Shown here in pieces: positions 45,847 to 59,300 of a DNA stretch of 64,000 nt. The position numbers and the translations under genes are program-made. Every line of letters begins with the position of its first letter. Position 1 is the first letter of the stretch. Source of the stretch: Dactylis glomerata (lineage: Eukaryota; Streptophyta; Magnoliopsida; Poales; Poaceae); assembly GCA_007115705.1 (NCBI GenBank), contig QXEO01000549.1, positions 1,601,512-1,665,511 of the forward strand. The letters run 5' to 3'. The notes beneath the pieces were generated by a model. The model was not told the origin of the DNA, did not search any database, and worked only from the letters and a program-made list of their open reading frames with translations.

Positions 45847-46588
45847 TGTCATGGGGATGACTTAGGGGGCGCATCACGGGCTAGGCAGTATGCCGGCTGG
45901 TGTCCCAGGAGTCCCCACGGCTTCAGCGCAAGAAGACCGGCTCCGCCCGTAGGGCCGGCTGCGCCAGCAGCCGGCTGACGACTCCACCGAGGAGGATTGG
46001 AGCCGGGCGATGGAGACAAAACTCCCCAACGGCTGTCTAGCCAAAAGCGGAACGGCCCCGACAAGATCGTCAGGGGCGCAGGACAGGAGTGACGAGCGCC
46101 ACGACCGCGTCCAGCCAATGAGAGATCGAAGACCCTTCCCCACGACGGGATCCAAGGCAAAGGGGAGGGGATATGCCCTCCAGATGCCGGTCCAGGGAAA
46201 AGACACTTTATAAAGTGTCTTTACCAGAGCAGGGTCAGGAGATCACGCCAAGGACACCGCCGCCGAGGAGCCGGCAGCCGGCCGAATCGTCACCTAAACC
46301 TGTAACCAGGCCCCCGTCTATATAAGGGGGCCTGGACCCTTAGCGTAGGAGAGATCCGATCTTCTTCTTCCTCCTCTAGCCGAACAGCTCGAGGAGCACT
46401 GTAATCACTACTACTCGATCAATACAAAGCAGGCAGGAAGTAGGGGTTTACCTCCAACCGGGAGGGCCCTGAACCTGGGTAAACCGTGGTGTCTCTGTTG
46501 GCACAATCCCGAGCCGGACCGATCGTCACCAACGTCGAGCCCCTCCGATAAGCCACCCCATGGCTACTGTCTCTAAATTCCCACGACA
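45847..46588 (+). repeat. 3' LTR of element 8 (742 bp)
   Basis: TGTCATGGGGATGAC to CCCACGACA; TATATAA at 46319-46325. Same length as the 5' copy, 14 substitutions by eye. It carries an orphan copy of the gag ATG at 46560. Confidence 0.95.
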
Positions 46589-48040
46589 GAGTTCGAGAGG
46601 GAATCTTGCTTCACAAGGAAAGCAATGTGGTCTTGAGAGTTTTGGCACAAACCTAACTCTTTGACCAAAGATGTGTGCCTAAATTATGGACTTGGCAACA
46701 CAGTGAAACTTGGCTTAGTGATCGGGTAACCAATCATGCTAAGAATGACAAAAATGTCCTTGGAATTTTAAAGCAATAAGAATTGCTAAAGATTTCAGAT
46801 GTCCACATCAATACACACATACAATATTCCAAGCATGAACAGCTCGGAGAAAGAGTGAGTAAAGATGTGTAAGAGCATCACTTTATCAAGGAGGCCATGA
46901 GACTTGGCACAACCTCTTGGTGTAAAAGAGTGTGATACTCTAAGGTGGAACAGAGTAGAAGCTGCATAGAGCTTATATTCTGTGGATTACACCACTTTGA
47001 CCTGGCCCTAGAAATGGACAAGGAACTGGAGTTTGTTCTTCTTGATATTCCAAAGTGGATTGGCTTGATAAGACCACAAGAGTAACATGCACTAGAGGAC
47101 ACCAATGCACATTTACAACTTGGCTGCCAACTGGCAGATGATGGATCATGAAGCAGCTTAAGAGAAGGAACACGCTTAGAAGGAATCCTTGGATTTGGAT
47201 GCACAAGTTAACATCTCATGTAAACCAATGCGCTAAGAGAGGGTGTGGCAGAGTCACAGACGTAGAAGCGAGACTCACTAAGAGACTCTTATCGTGATCC
47301 ATTTGATTCCATGAGAGAACATTTGTCATAGCTAGTGGAAGGGGAAGTCCTTTGTTGCAAGAAATTCAATTACGACTGCAACCACAAGCTTGAAAGGCAA
47401 ACCATATTGAGTTAATGATAAATCATTAACACAAGGGTTCAATAGAATGGATCTTGGGTTAAAGGCCAGCTTCATGTACTGGAATCAGCACAATCCGGGA
47501 CCTTCGGTTCAAGTCCATGGGTAAAACACGAAGAAAGGAGTAACTATTAACTAAGCAACTCAGAGGATGTCATAGGGTAGTAATCCTGAGGTAGATTCTA
47601 GAAGTCAAACATAGCTTCTGAAGTAACCAAACAAATGGAAAAGAGGCATACAAGGTGAAAGGAAACCTTGAAGCCTAGGATAGAACGATGTGAAACTCTC
47701 AAAACAAAGAGATCATGATGGAAGGAAATCTTCTGGTTGCATCTTCTTGTATTAGCTGGTAGGATGAAGAATACTATGTAGGTCAATTGGTTTAGAAACG
47801 ACATGCCCACGAGGGACCAAAGTTTTGAGTGACTAGAAGAGATAGAAAAACCTTTTCCAAATCAACAGGAAAGGAAACGAAAGCTTAGAGCTAAGATCGA
47901 TGAAGATAAGGAATAAAAAGAAACCTTACCTGTATTTTGCAACTCATTTTTAGCTTTCAAATAGTTTTCACAACCACTAGACTCAACTTCGACCAATAGC
48001 AAGGGTTTCCTACAGACAGTCCTGCTCTGATACCAAAACC
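46589..48040 (-). pseudogene. Element 6 leader, gag and early pol remnant, with PBS
   Basis: The PBS TGGTATCAGAGC lies at 48035-48024 on the minus strand, five bases from the right LTR. The leader follows towards lower coordinates. Beyond it I can find only short broken frames (for example 47204-46878) with no domain I recognise. By position it should hold gag, protease and the first half of RT. Confidence 0.6.
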
Positions 48041-51000
48041 TGTAAGGACCCCAAAAATCTAAGCTATACAGAGATGTTATGTGTATTAGTCACGCTAGCA
48101 ACGAGTGATACTGGGGTTACCAGTCCCAGGCCAGAACACCATCAGCAGGCAGGCCGGAATTAAACCATCGGCTCTACACATCTCGAAGCGCCGTGAAACT
48201 AATCATAACCAAGACTGCATAACAGAGAGCTCGAGAATCTTAAACCCCTCTCGTGCACTTTATATCCATACACGCATCATGCACAAAATGGGTAACCACA
48301 GTTGGTACACAACAGTGACTCTACGACTCAAAGGTAATATTGCAAAGCTCTTACCAGAGCAAAGAACCAAAGTATTACAAGAAGAGGTCACTGACCAACA
48401 TTACATCAAACAACGGAAGGAGGTTATGCTATTAGACATAGTAAGGATAACAATGGACTAAGAGGCCAGAAGCATAACAGTGACAACCCATTCCGCAGCC
48501 CCAAGCTGCTGTCTGGGAACCCCAAGCTACTCGTCGGTGTCGATCTTCCTATAGAAATCACCTTTGTTGCGGAACATACTCTGTTGCAAAAATATCGACA
48601 AAGGGGGGGGGGGTGAGTACATAGGGTACTCAGCAAGACTTACGTATCCTATTAGCTAAACTTGGTTAAGAAAGGCTTTCTGTGGAGTTGTTTGCGTAAA
48701 GCAATCTTTATTTTCATAAAACAAGTAAGAGTCGAAGCTCGACTACTCAAAATGTTTAAAAGGAGTAAGAGAGCAATATCTTTGATCATTGGGACATCCA
48801 CCAAATCATCATCAGCTGAACCTATCCACTAGGATTACATCCTCGAAACCCCAGAGGAAAGCAATCCTATTCACACTTTGCTTTTCAAGTTTTACGATGA
48901 GATTAAAGTTCTCTATGATCAGGCATCTGTCTCCAAGTCGTCCATAACCGTGGACACGGCTTTTCAAAAAGTTTTAACCCTGCAGGGGTGTACAACTTTA
49001 CCCATATGTGACGACCGTCTCCATTAGCCACATGACGTCATTCTGTGAGACGCTGGCGGAGTGGTGATCGCCTACAACCTTTACCTCACGTCGACTTATT
49101 CCATGAGCCACGCCAAAAGGTTTTAGTCCGCCATCGCAAGACGGCAATTCTCTGACGCGGAACCGTTTGTTGCATGGCGAGGTTGGTTTACCAGAGGAAT
49201 CCGCCTCAAGCAACCTCGGCTGCATTCCTGTATGATGCACCTCTTCTCTTTTGCATTTCTTTCCAAAACATTTTCAATGCGTATGCCAAATGGAAAGCCC
49301 GAACTAGGTAGCTCATGGATAAGTCTAAGCAAGTTAGTCAGTCGACGGGAGTCCCATACCTCCACGTGTGGTCGTACGCTCAGTCTTGGATCAAGAGACA
49401 AGAACTCGGGTCCTAGGGCGGCAAGAATGAGTCAAATAACCACATCCCATGTGGCGGCTCATCCAAACCTTTTAGCATGTTTAATCTCATATTCTCATCA
49501 TACCACGTCATCCTGTCATACTAGATTCACTTGCAGCTCTGATGCATTAACCATATGTACCAGAGTAAACAACTAAGCATGGCTAAGCATTTCAAATATA
49601 AAGCTCTAGCGACGCACACAAGCAAAACCTAGTCATGCTAGGAGCAGTGGATCAAGGTATTTAGGTGACAAGAATGAAACATGCAATAGATAGGATAACT
49701 CTACCTATCGATAAAAGACAGTTGAACTGTATGTTGCAAAATAGTAAATTTTGAAATACTTTAAAACCATAGGTTCAGGGGGGGCTGCTTGCCTTGTTTG
49801 TTGATAACCAAATAAAATAGATATCCAGGGTTCTTCTTCTTGACTTGTTTATCGATGCATAAGTATTGATCGTCGGTGTTGTTGAACTTGACATCAGACT
49901 CGTTGCTCACATCAACTCCGGATCCTACCGGGGAGAAGCAGAAACACACCAAAAAATAGAACAACATTCAATACATGGCATAATGCAATGCGCATACAAT
50001 ATGATGGTATGACAGGATTAATGGTACTGAATTTAGACCCTAAGACATATCGAACAAGTTCGTTAGAGTTTAAATGCATTAGGGTTAGCATTCCGGCAAA
50101 CCCTAATTTGAATCAAAGGGGACAATTGGTTCTTCTATTATAAACAGGGTTCAAAGTTGTTTATAATGCATGATTATTGACATAAACAAGTAGGTTACAT
50201 TTTTCTGAGCATTTTGATAGGTCATACACATTTTTCTGACAAACAAAGAATTATTTATGCATTTTACAAGTTGCATACAAAATCTAAAATAAAAAGGAGA
50301 ACTGAACAAAACTTTTTACACAGGGGCTAGCCTAGCCCAAAGTGGCTGACAGAGGGGCCCGAGGCTACCTCAGCCACCACATCGGCCAGGAAGGCCCAGG
50401 CCACATCGACCTCATTGCCATGCCCGCAGTCACCCATGGATCGCCGGCCAGGGGCGCTCATCGGTGGCGCAGGGAGGATGGGGAGCAGGGGGAGGATGCG
50501 GAGGCTCACCCCGAGGGCGCCTTCAAGGCCGGCAGGGGCGGGGGTCAACAGAGGGCAGCGAATCGGGCGACGACGTGCTCCGGTTGCTGCGGAGGAACGG
50601 CGACGCCGGCGGCGATTCACGGCCACTCGGGCCGATTCCTTGGACGAGATGAATCGGGGAGAGGAGGCAGAGCTCGTGGCGCCGGCGGCTTCGTCTGGGG
50701 AGGCGTGAAACGGAGGGACTCGACGGCGGCCATGGCGGTGGTCTCGGGCGCCGCTGAGAGAAAGCAGGGGAGAGGGAGAGGAGTGAGCCAGAGAGAGGGG
50801 GGGAAGAAAGGGGCTCCGTGGCACGGTTTGAGCAGCTCCAGGGGTCCTCGTCGGCCAGGACTCGGCAAGCAGGAGGTGGCCGGCGACCTCCAGGGAGCCT
50901 CCACGCAGGAGCTTTCTGTGTCTGAACGAAGAGGACAAGGCAAAGTGCAAAATGCCCCCTGGCATTGGAGATTTCTCTGGAATTTTTAAAACAGCACTAG

Positions 51001-51257
51001 TTTGCAATATTTTGTGAACCAAACTTGTTCAAAAATTATGAAATTAATCAGGGGCTTCCCTGTTAATTAGCAAAGTTCAACTTTTTTTTATTTTGATAGT
51101 TTCAAATAGCTCAAACCCATTTGGGACACTTTGAATAGAGTTTGATATTTGGCAATTTAGGGTTTCCACTCTTAACTTTAAATGCGAAAATTTCTTAGTG
51201 ATTTTTAGATGATGCTTATGATGCAAATGCACTTAATTACAAACACAGGCTATTACA
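48041..51257 (-). repeat. 5' LTR of element 6 (3217 bp)
   Basis: Partner of 22541-25755 in the same orientation; ends TGTAAGGACCCC and GGCTATTACA (plus view). Followed by TSD tctgt (51258-51262). It keeps the GC-rich island (50335-50950), with open frames on both strands. Confidence 0.92.
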
Positions 51258-51594
51258 TCTGTCTTCCGTCCCTTTGGCGTTCGCTGTGTCGAAGGAGGAG
51301 GATAGACGCTAGTTTTTTGCGTAGGTTTATCCTATCTTTTCAGTTCTATAAGGTCTGTTTGTTCGTAACTTGTAACTTGTTTTTATCTTATGAATAAAGA
51401 GCGGATTACAGCGGGAAAAAAATATCATCATACATTGCCTCCCATAAAATAGTGCATGTGTAGATGTAGCATTAATAACGGTGGCTTGTGGCTTGGAGCA
51501 CATTGCAGAACTTACTATCTGCAACGTACAAGTTCATCTAGTTTTATGGCATGATAATGCTTGTTCATGTGTTCAAAGGCTGCGCGATGCTGAT
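51258..51594. other. Right half of the host repeat of element 6, and flanking unique-looking DNA
   Basis: Continuation of 21864-22540. It reaches ATGAATAAAGAGCGG and a run of A at about 51415-51421, the probable 3' end of a retroposon. The remaining 170 bp up to element 9 show nothing I recognise. Confidence 0.35.
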
Positions 51595-52350
51595 TGTCGT
51601 GGGGATGACTATCCGGGTAGGCCAAGGGAAGAGCCATCTGCCGGCTGACATCCCAGGGATCATCACGATGTCCGGCCGAGGAGGCCGGCTTCAACCGAAG
51701 GGCCGGCTGCGCTAGCAGCCGGCAAGCATCTTCATCATCAAAAGCCTGAGCCGGCGAAGACAACAAAAATCCTCCAACATACGCTTTACCAAAAGCAGCG
51801 TGGCCCCGACAAGATCGACAGAGGCAGGAGACAAGCGTGACGCCACCCACGTCGGCCTCCACCAACCAACGGGCAAGACCCTCCTCTATGAAAGGATCCG
51901 AGGCAGAGTTGGAGGCATGTGCTCCCAAGATGCCGGTCCAAGGGGAAAAGGCACTTCATAAAGTAGCCAGCGCCTAGACAAAGGGCCAGGGGACGGCGGG
52001 GCCAATGTCAGGACCGCTGCCATGGAGGAGCCGGCAGCCGGGCAGCCGGACACCTAACATGTAACCAGGCCCCCGCCTATATAAGGGGGCCTGGACCCTT
52101 AGACTAGGGAGATAGAACTCATATTCTTCTACCTCTAGACAATACAGCTCTAGGAGCCTTGTAAGCTACCGTGTGCTACGAATAAACACAACGCAGGAAC
52201 TAGGGTTGTTACCTCCGGAGTGGAGGGCCCTGAACCCGGGTAATCGCTAGTGTCCTAGTAACACAATCTCGAGCCGAACCCATCGTTGCACATCGTTGAG
52301 CCCCTCCATTAAGCCATCCCCATGGCTACTGTCACCAAAATACCACGACA
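51595..52350 (+). repeat. 5' LTR of element 9 (756 bp)
   Basis: TGTCGTGGGGATGAC to TACCACGACA. TATATAA is at 52078-52084, flanked by CCCCCGCC and GGGGG. It contains the gag ATG (52322). Confidence 0.9.
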
Positions 52351-55246
52351 GTTGGCGCCCACCGTGGGGCAACGCGCGGTAGCGACTGGAGTGAAGTTCC
52401 AGCCGGGATCCCCATCGACCCTCGGCGAGAAGGTCGCCTCTGGCCTTGTCTGGAGATCCGGCACCTTTGACTGCGTCAACGACAATCTTGCCTGCTTCAA
52501 GAACGGCTTCGGCGATATCGGCTCCTTCCTCGACGTCGGCAGCTATCGCTTCGACGTTGCCAAGCCCTTCCCGGAGGAGGTAATCGACGTGCTTGACCCT
52601 CTCTGTGACACAGGCTCAAGATGCTGCGAAAGCAGCGACCTTGGCACCATGGAGGAAGATGGTGGCGGTGGCCTGCCGTGCACCGCACGCCCGCCGCTCG
52701 AACGTCCACCCCTGCCGGAGCAAGATCCTCCACCTCCAGAGCGAGACGTCTTGGAATCCACCATCATGGACCTGCGTGCACCACTCGACCTCACCGCCGA
52801 TCCTGCAAGCTCGCCGAAGGTCTGGAACAAACATGCCGCACCCTCCTTGACAACACGGTCGGCATCGAAGACACTCACCGACGTGTCTCCTCCATGCTCC
52901 GCGAGTACAACACCGCCCAAGGCTACACGCCGGCTGGAGATGGCCCTAGCCGGGCGCGACAAGTTTGTCAACGGGGCTGAGATCTCAGCACGGAGCTGGA
53001 CTAGGCGGCGCCCTCGACAAGGTCACCTCCATCATCGCCAAGCCCACCTACCACATGCCCATGAAGAACCTCTGTGCCGCACGCTACATCACCTTTGAGC
53101 TGGCCGGTCTGCAAGGCAATGATCTGCGGGAGAAGCGAGCCTGGCTCCAGGAACTCCTGGACGCCGCCGATCTGTATCAGCAGGTGATGGAGCCACACGG
53201 AGAGGCGAGCGGAACACGATGCAACAACTGCATCGTCATAGCCAGCTAAGACAAGTCCTAGGCGCAGCAGGCTTTGTCGCCCAATCAAGGTCGGGCGGAG
53301 CACAGCCGGAGCAACCGAGCTCCTGGCAAGAGCAGTGGAAACCACCGCACCCAGCACTCTGGCTACCAGAGCCAGCAGCCTCAAGATCAGGCTGTAGTCA
53401 CCATCAAGCCACGCAACCCTCCTCGGCTAGATGCAGCGGAGCCGGCACGCGGCAAAGCTGTGGCGCAAGCTCTGCCGACCCCTGGAGCCAGCCAGGGCGC
53501 TCAAGGCCACCAGCCGGCCCGCTCACATGTGAGCCTGAGGGTCAGAGAGCGCGTCGACCTTCCAAAGGACGACTCTCGCCATCAGCTCAACCAGCTGGCG
53601 GACTCCAAGCTCGATGAGGAAGAATCCTCGGCGGGGCCGGTCTGCTTCAGCCCGCGCATCCGCAACGAGCCCTTCCCGCCTAAGTTTGTGCTCCCACGCG
53701 ACATGCCCAAGTACACTGGGGCGGTGAAGCCAGAGGACTGGCTGTCGGACTACGGCATCGCTGTCGACATCACGTGCGGCAACAAGAGGGTGGCAGTGCG
53801 CTACGCGCCACTCATGCTCACAGGATCTGCCCGGACGTGGCTCAACAGCCTACCGACTCTGCAGATCAACTCGTGGTACGACTTCAAGGAGGCGTTCGTC
53901 AAGAACTTCACTGGGACGTACAAGCGACCTCCTCGCCCATGACAGCTGGCCCTCTGCAAGCAAGGCCCGGACGAGCCGGACCGTGACTACCTCACGAGAT
54001 GGTCGGAGCTGCGCAACTCATGCGAAGGAGTGGGCGAGGAGCAAGCAATCGGCTACTTCACCGATGGATGCAGGGAAGGGACCCTGATGAAGCATAAGCT
54101 CCATAGAACTGAGCCAAAGACTATGGCCAAATTCATGGCGATAGCAGACAAGTATGCATCAGCTGACTCTGTCGCAAGGGTGGAGTATGTAGAATCGGTA
54201 CCGGCCGCAGGTCAGTCCCAGCCGGCATCCGGCCAAGGCAGACATCACAACCGTGATCGCCATGGCAAGAGGAAGAACGAGCGTCACGACAACAAGTATG
54301 GCTCCAAGCAAGTGGCTGCTATCCAAGAAAGCCCGGCGGCTACGGGCGGAAGCCAGAAGCGCAAGGGAGACAAGTTCAACAAGGACAAGTACACCATCGA
54401 GATGATGCTGGATCAACCTTGTAAGTTCCATGCATCTGAGGCAAACCAGCGTGACATACCACTCGCCAGTGCAGTTTCACCAGAGATTTGGAGCGAGGCA
54501 ACCACCAGCTACCAGGCCCAGCGCCGGGCCTGTCGGCTAAAGCGCAAGGGAATCAGAACCGGCAGCCGGCCAAGGCAGCTGGAGACTACCCCGAGGAGGC
54601 CAACATTGAGTAGTACCATGTCTTCACCACTCAGAAGGAAGATCCAAAGGACGAGCCCTGGTTCGGCGTCGAGGTGAACGCAGTCATGTCGGCGGAGCCG
54701 CAGTACATGCACTGGTCCGAGGCGTCTATCACCTGGGGGTCCGAGGATCATCCGCCACTCATGCCCAGACCCGGGGGCTACGCGCTGGTCCTGAACCCCA
54801 TCATGTTCTCCGAGACGCATACCTGTCATTTCTCGCGCGTGCTCATCGATGGAGGCAGCAGCATCAACCTGCTCTACCGCACCTCAATGGAGAAGCTCGG
54901 GATCCCTGCAATCCAGCTGAAGCCGACAAAGCTGACCTTCCATGGCATCATGCCAGGACACTCCTGCACGCCAATGGGAAGAATCCAGTTGGAGGTGCTT
55001 TTCGGAGAAAAGGACAACTACCGCCGTGAGCCGATCTGGTTCGAGGTGGTGGACCTCAACAGCCCATACCACGCGCTGCTCGGTCGTCCTGCCCTGGCCA
55101 AGTTCATGGCGATTCCGCACTATGCCTATCTGAAGATGAAGCTTCCTGGCCCCCGCGGAGTGATTACCATCACTAGATGCTACAAGAAATTGATAGAGTG
55201 CATGAGAGCCAGCTCTAAACTCGCCGAGGCCTTTGGTCATCGCTGA
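52322..55246 (+). pseudogene. Gag-protease of element 9, degenerate
   Basis: Starts like element 8 inside the LTR (MATVTKIPRQLAPTVGQ). Pieces in shifting frames: 52322 to about 52800; the text then moves to another frame and resumes with MPMKNLCAARYITFELAGL (near 53055). The gag domain is at 53274-53942 (FVLPRDMPKYTGAVKPEDWL) and is broken by TGA at 53940-53942; it continues at 54030 (GEEQAIGYFTDGCREGTL). After another shift near 54430, the protease region is at 54674-55246 (VLIDGGSSINLLY, ALLGRPALAKFMA). No RT or integrase follows. Not functional. Confidence 0.8.
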
Positions 55247-55519
55247 GGAGAAATGCCAGCTACTTCAACGAGTGGCACTGACTCAGCCTGGACGACCGAC
55301 CTCGAGCCAGCCGGCTCCCCACCTCTAGCTGGCAAGCGGCACCAAGGAGATCCCACCCGAAGTAGACAAGAGGGCTGAAGCCAATGTCTCAGAGGTTGGC
55401 CCTTCCTCGAAGTAGGAAAGTGTGCCTAACGACCTCACTCGTGAAGAGTCAAGATGTCAATCGCGTAAGACCTTCGGTTCTCCAAGGCAAAAATCTTGTA
55501 TCCTAAACAAGTACCGATG

Positions 55520-55525
55520 AATAAA
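55520..55525 (+). terminator. AATAAA polyadenylation signal (element 9)
   Basis: Same position and context (GAATAAAAGAAAGTTGGGC) as in element 8, despite general divergence between the two elements. Confidence 0.5.
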
Positions 55526-56316
55526 AGAAAGTTGGGCGGCGTACGGCTGATTCCCAAGAAAGAATACCCTGAGTGTCCTTTACCTTTTTGATATTATTCA
55601 TGAGGCTAAAGACCATCTCCAAGCGGGAGCCGGCTGCCCCAAACGATCAAACCTCTTGTCAGATGAAGGAGTACTTCGTGCAGACTGGACCCCGAGCCTA
55701 ACTTCTTTCCCAGGCTTGAGATAGCCGCAGGGAACGGAGCCAGCAAGTCGCCCACCCAGGAAAATTGCTAAGAGGAAAATGCGCGAAATCCGAGCAACCG
55801 AACCCTTAGTAAGCCAAAAGAGTACTTTGTGTGGATCGGACCCTGAGCCTAACCTCTTTCCCCGGCTTAAAATAGCCGTTGAGAACGGAGCCGGCAGGTC
55901 ACCCCCCCTAGGAAAATGACTAAGAGGTAAAAATGCATAGGCCCCGAAAATGTTATTGTTCACCTAAGAGCTAAGTGCATCGATCGATAATTGCGCATGG
56001 GCTGGACTGATCCAGATCTCTTTGTACTGAAGTACTACTTCTCATCCCGCGACACGCTCCCACCCTAGACTGGCATTCGGCTGCCGGTCCAAGGGAGACC
56101 AACCAGCACCAGGCTACCGGTTGGGGGTAGAAGAGCCGAAGGATGGAAGACAAAGGAAAAGGTCAAAAGGATTAGGCTAAGGCCAGTCCACAAACGGTTA
56201 AAGATCGAGGCATAAAGAGCTTAGGATAAAACAACATCGACGTACATGAATGAAATGTCGCTGGGAATGGCATAAGTTCAATACATATACAAACAAGCAA
56301 AGAAACCCCAATTAAG
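55526..56316. repeat. Non-coding tandem-repeat module of element 9
   Basis: Two diverged copies of the ~130-bp unit (about 55660-55790 and 55820-55940) and the conserved block GAAGTACTACTTCTCATCCCGC, TGCCGGTCCAAGGGAGACCA (about 56028-56150). Same order as element 8. Confidence 0.65.
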
Positions 56317-59300
56317 TTAAGGGGCAATCGGCGAGGCAGCCGGCTCTAAAGGGGCAGCGTCGCCAGTCCTAGCCGCCAAAACAAAATCGTCGCCACTAGG
56401 AGACGGAGGGATGGAGCTGTCAGATGGGTCCTCGGAAGCCTTCGCAGGCACCTCCACAAGGCTGGGCTCTTTGAAATCCACATCATCCAGGGACTCATTG
56501 TCGTTGCCTTCTCCTGCGTCGAAAAACTTGTCGGTGTTGGCGCTCTCCACAATGGCGCAGGCATGCTGGTGAAGCTTGGCCTCATCGAGGCCGACCAAGC
56601 CGCCCTCGCGAAGGTTCTTTAGCTGGTCCAGGTTGACACCCTGGTACCATGAGAGCATGAAGGATAGGGCTTGCTCAGCGTCGGCTCAGGCCGCAGACTC
56701 CTTCGAGACATCAACTCGGTTAGATACGAGCGGTATCCATCGGAGGAGCATCTCGACGTCATCAGGCACCGCCTGCCCAGGCCATAGAGCCTAGAATACA
56801 GAGGCAACGGCATCACAAAGCTCGGATCCTAGTTTAGCCACTAGCTGGAGCCATCCTTTGGTCGATGCCATCAACTCTTCTGAGGAAAACTCGGCCTTGG
56901 GGTCCTTGCAGCGGACGATATGGTGCTCCACCCGGTACTCCTCCACCGCGGCCGCCGCTGTTTGTCAGAATCGGGGAAGGCCTCTGTAAGAGCAGCAAAT
57001 GAGAGAGGACGCGGCATGAAGGAGTGAAAGCGGAGAAGGAAATGCACCACGAAGAGCATGCTCCAGCCCTTAGAGACCAGCGTGGAGCTTGTTATCTCAC
57101 GCACGCCAAACGCTAAGTTCGGCTTCATGCTTCTCGGTGTCGAGCCCTTGAAGGGTGACCAGCTCGCGGATCTCAGCATCGCGTTTCTCGATCTCGACGC
57201 CTTGCGATGTGCAGAGCTCATCCACCTTGGTGTCATATTTTGCTGCGAGGATCCTCTTCTCCTGAGCCAACCGCTGATCAAACTCCAGTCGTAGTTTTGA
57301 CTCTGCCTCCTAGGCCTTTGCTAGCTCCATCGCCAATTCCTGAGCTCTGCAAGCTTGGGTCTACAAACCCTTGAGTTCCTCTGCATGCATCTCCTTGAGC
57401 AGACCAATCTTGCTGGCCGGCACCGAGTTGGCCAGGTGGGACTCAAGCGAGGAGATGAGTGAGGCGGCACCTGAGGACGAAAATTTGAGAAGTGGAATGG
57501 CAGCAGAAACACATTTCGAAGCAAAGGGATCTGGGCTTACCCAACAACTTCTCCAGCTCCTTCTTTAGGGCTTGGTACTCAGACCTGCCAGTACGGTACT
57601 TCGCCAGTAGTTTATGGAAGACGTTTGCCCGAAGCTCATTGATTCCCTAAGAAAAATAGAGAAGCGATTTTTAGCGAGATTCAGTTCCAAGCCAGCTGCC
57701 ACTACAGCTACCTCGAAACTCGGCGGCTAGTGAGGGGAGAAATTGGTCATAAAGTGACCGGCTCCATCCCCCAGCCGGCAAGTCGCCTAGCCGGCACAGC
57801 GGCGCAGCCGGCAGAAAAAATCAAAAGCTAAGAACATATTAATCACATCAACGGTCTGTGCTACTTCCATGAATTGGAGGCTTACGTTCCCCAGTGACGT
57901 CCTGACAGTGGATAGCTATTTGCTTAGCTCCGCCAGGGTCAAGTTGTCGCCCTGGGCTTCACGACCTCCACCAGGCCTGGCGCTGGAAGCAGTGTCCGCC
58001 CATTCCTTTTGGAGCTGGTTGGCGGAACTTTGACTGCTAGCACTGGACCCGATCGAAGCTGCGAGGACCTTTCCCCCCGAAGCACCCTTGGCTGTGGCCC
58101 TGGGAGTTGGGGAAGCATCGCTGTGGTTGATCTCCACCGTCCGAGCAGCGCGAGCCCCCTGAGAAACCTTCTCGGAGCTGGAGGTGGCTCCAAAGAGAAG
58201 GGAACAGCGGCCGCGCCAATCTCCCTCCCAGGCGCGGGCATATCAGCCTTCGCGCCCGGTGCGGGTCCGAGGCCGGAGGAAGCCCACGCGACCATCTCCG
58301 AAGGCTCTGACGCCCCCATGCCCGCTGAAGCCTCCTTTGCCGCCTCCTCCGTGACCTCGCGTGGGTCTTCTCGGCTGGCCGGTCCAGAGGACGTATCGAC
58401 GGCAGCGACCTCTCTCGCCACAACCTCATCGGCGGCAGGGCAAGACACGACGACCTCCGTCGTGGTAGTTTCCTTTGTCCGCGCAAGCCCAGCCTCGGCC
58501 GTATCAACCGCATCAGCGTTAGCATCCACGGCCGCCATCTCTTCGTGGTCAAGCTCCACCGCCCCGCCCTCGACCTCGCCCGCCTCCACTTGCGGGATGC
58601 GGCTCTCTTCTTCGGCGCGACCTAGGTCACCACCGGCATCCTCCCTGCGCGTCCTCTTGCTGCGTGAGAGAGCAGAGACTGAATATTCAGTCTCCTCTGA
58701 CGCTACCACAGGAGGAGGCTTCAGAAGCTGGTCAAGGGAAATGGGGGACCTGCAAAGAAAGTACCCCATGATTGAGCCAGTCAGGAATGCAAGAGTTGTA
58801 GGCGGAGAGGAGAACGTGGGTGGAGGACTTACCCAACCACCGCGGTGGCCTGGCATTTGACCACCTTCTTCGCCTTAGGAGGAAGCAGGCTCTTCGCCGC
58901 CGTCTTGGGCGGAGCCGGCTGGTTTCTCTTCTTGGCAGCAGCCGCCCCGCTTCCAGCTCCTTCCGGAGCTCCCAGCTTCAGAGCGGCCGGTTTTGGAACA
59001 ACAGTAGGCTACTCCGGAGAATCTGGCAAGTCCATGATTGGAGTGACCTTGGCTCCAGCGGCGGCTACATGAAGAGTTGTTGCCCTGAGGGCAGCAGCTG
59101 GCCCTAGTTCGTCATCATCATCCTCCGACCAGTCTCTTAAGGAGGAGGTACCTGGGGACTTACTAGAGTGGCTGAGGGGTTCGCTCGGGTCTTCTAGCTC
59201 TTCAGTCCCGTCGTCACCGTAAGTGGCGCTTGAGCCCTCGGCAGCGACACTGGAGCTGGCATCATCGTCCTCCTCGTCATCATCCCATACGACCTTGTCG

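Larger units (their letters stand above)
36526..46588 (+). mobile_element. Element 8: non-autonomous Tat-type gypsy with gag-protease and six-exon antisense gene
   Basis: Bounded by 742-bp LTRs (36526-37267 and 45847-46588) and TSD gagtt (36521-36525, 46589-46593). Contents: PBS, gag-protease (37239-40340), a polyadenylation-type AATAAA, a non-coding module with a two-copy tandem repeat where RT, RNase H and integrase would be expected, a convergent antisense gene (45257-41219), a PPT (TTCGGGGGCTAG) and the 3' LTR. By eye 14 of 742 LTR positions differ (about 1.9%), so it is the youngest dated insertion here. It must have been copied by enzymes supplied in trans. Confidence 0.92.
22541..51257 (-). 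mobile_element. Element 6: Tekay/Del-like Ty3/gypsy retrotransposon, minus strand, host of elements 7 and 8
   Basis: Bounded by 3.2 kb LTRs (22541-25755 and 48041-51257) and the TSD tctgt. The PBS next to the right LTR reads TGGTATCAGAGC on the minus strand (initiator Met tRNA type), and the PPT AAGGTGGGTAGAGC abuts the left LTR, so the element reads right to left. LTRs opening TGTAACAGCCC or TGTAATAGCC, the Met PBS and the degraded pol motifs fit the Tekay/Del lineage. Without nested elements the interior is only about 3.7 kb and badly decayed. About 17 differences occur in the first 425 aligned LTR bases. Confidence 0.85.

Noticed and set aside
58009..58860. 283-codon plus-strand ORF
   Set aside because: It is the complement of the GC-rich third exon of the element 9 antisense gene; low-complexity Ala/Ser/Thr text and no domain. 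The same holds for 42916-43644 in element 8.
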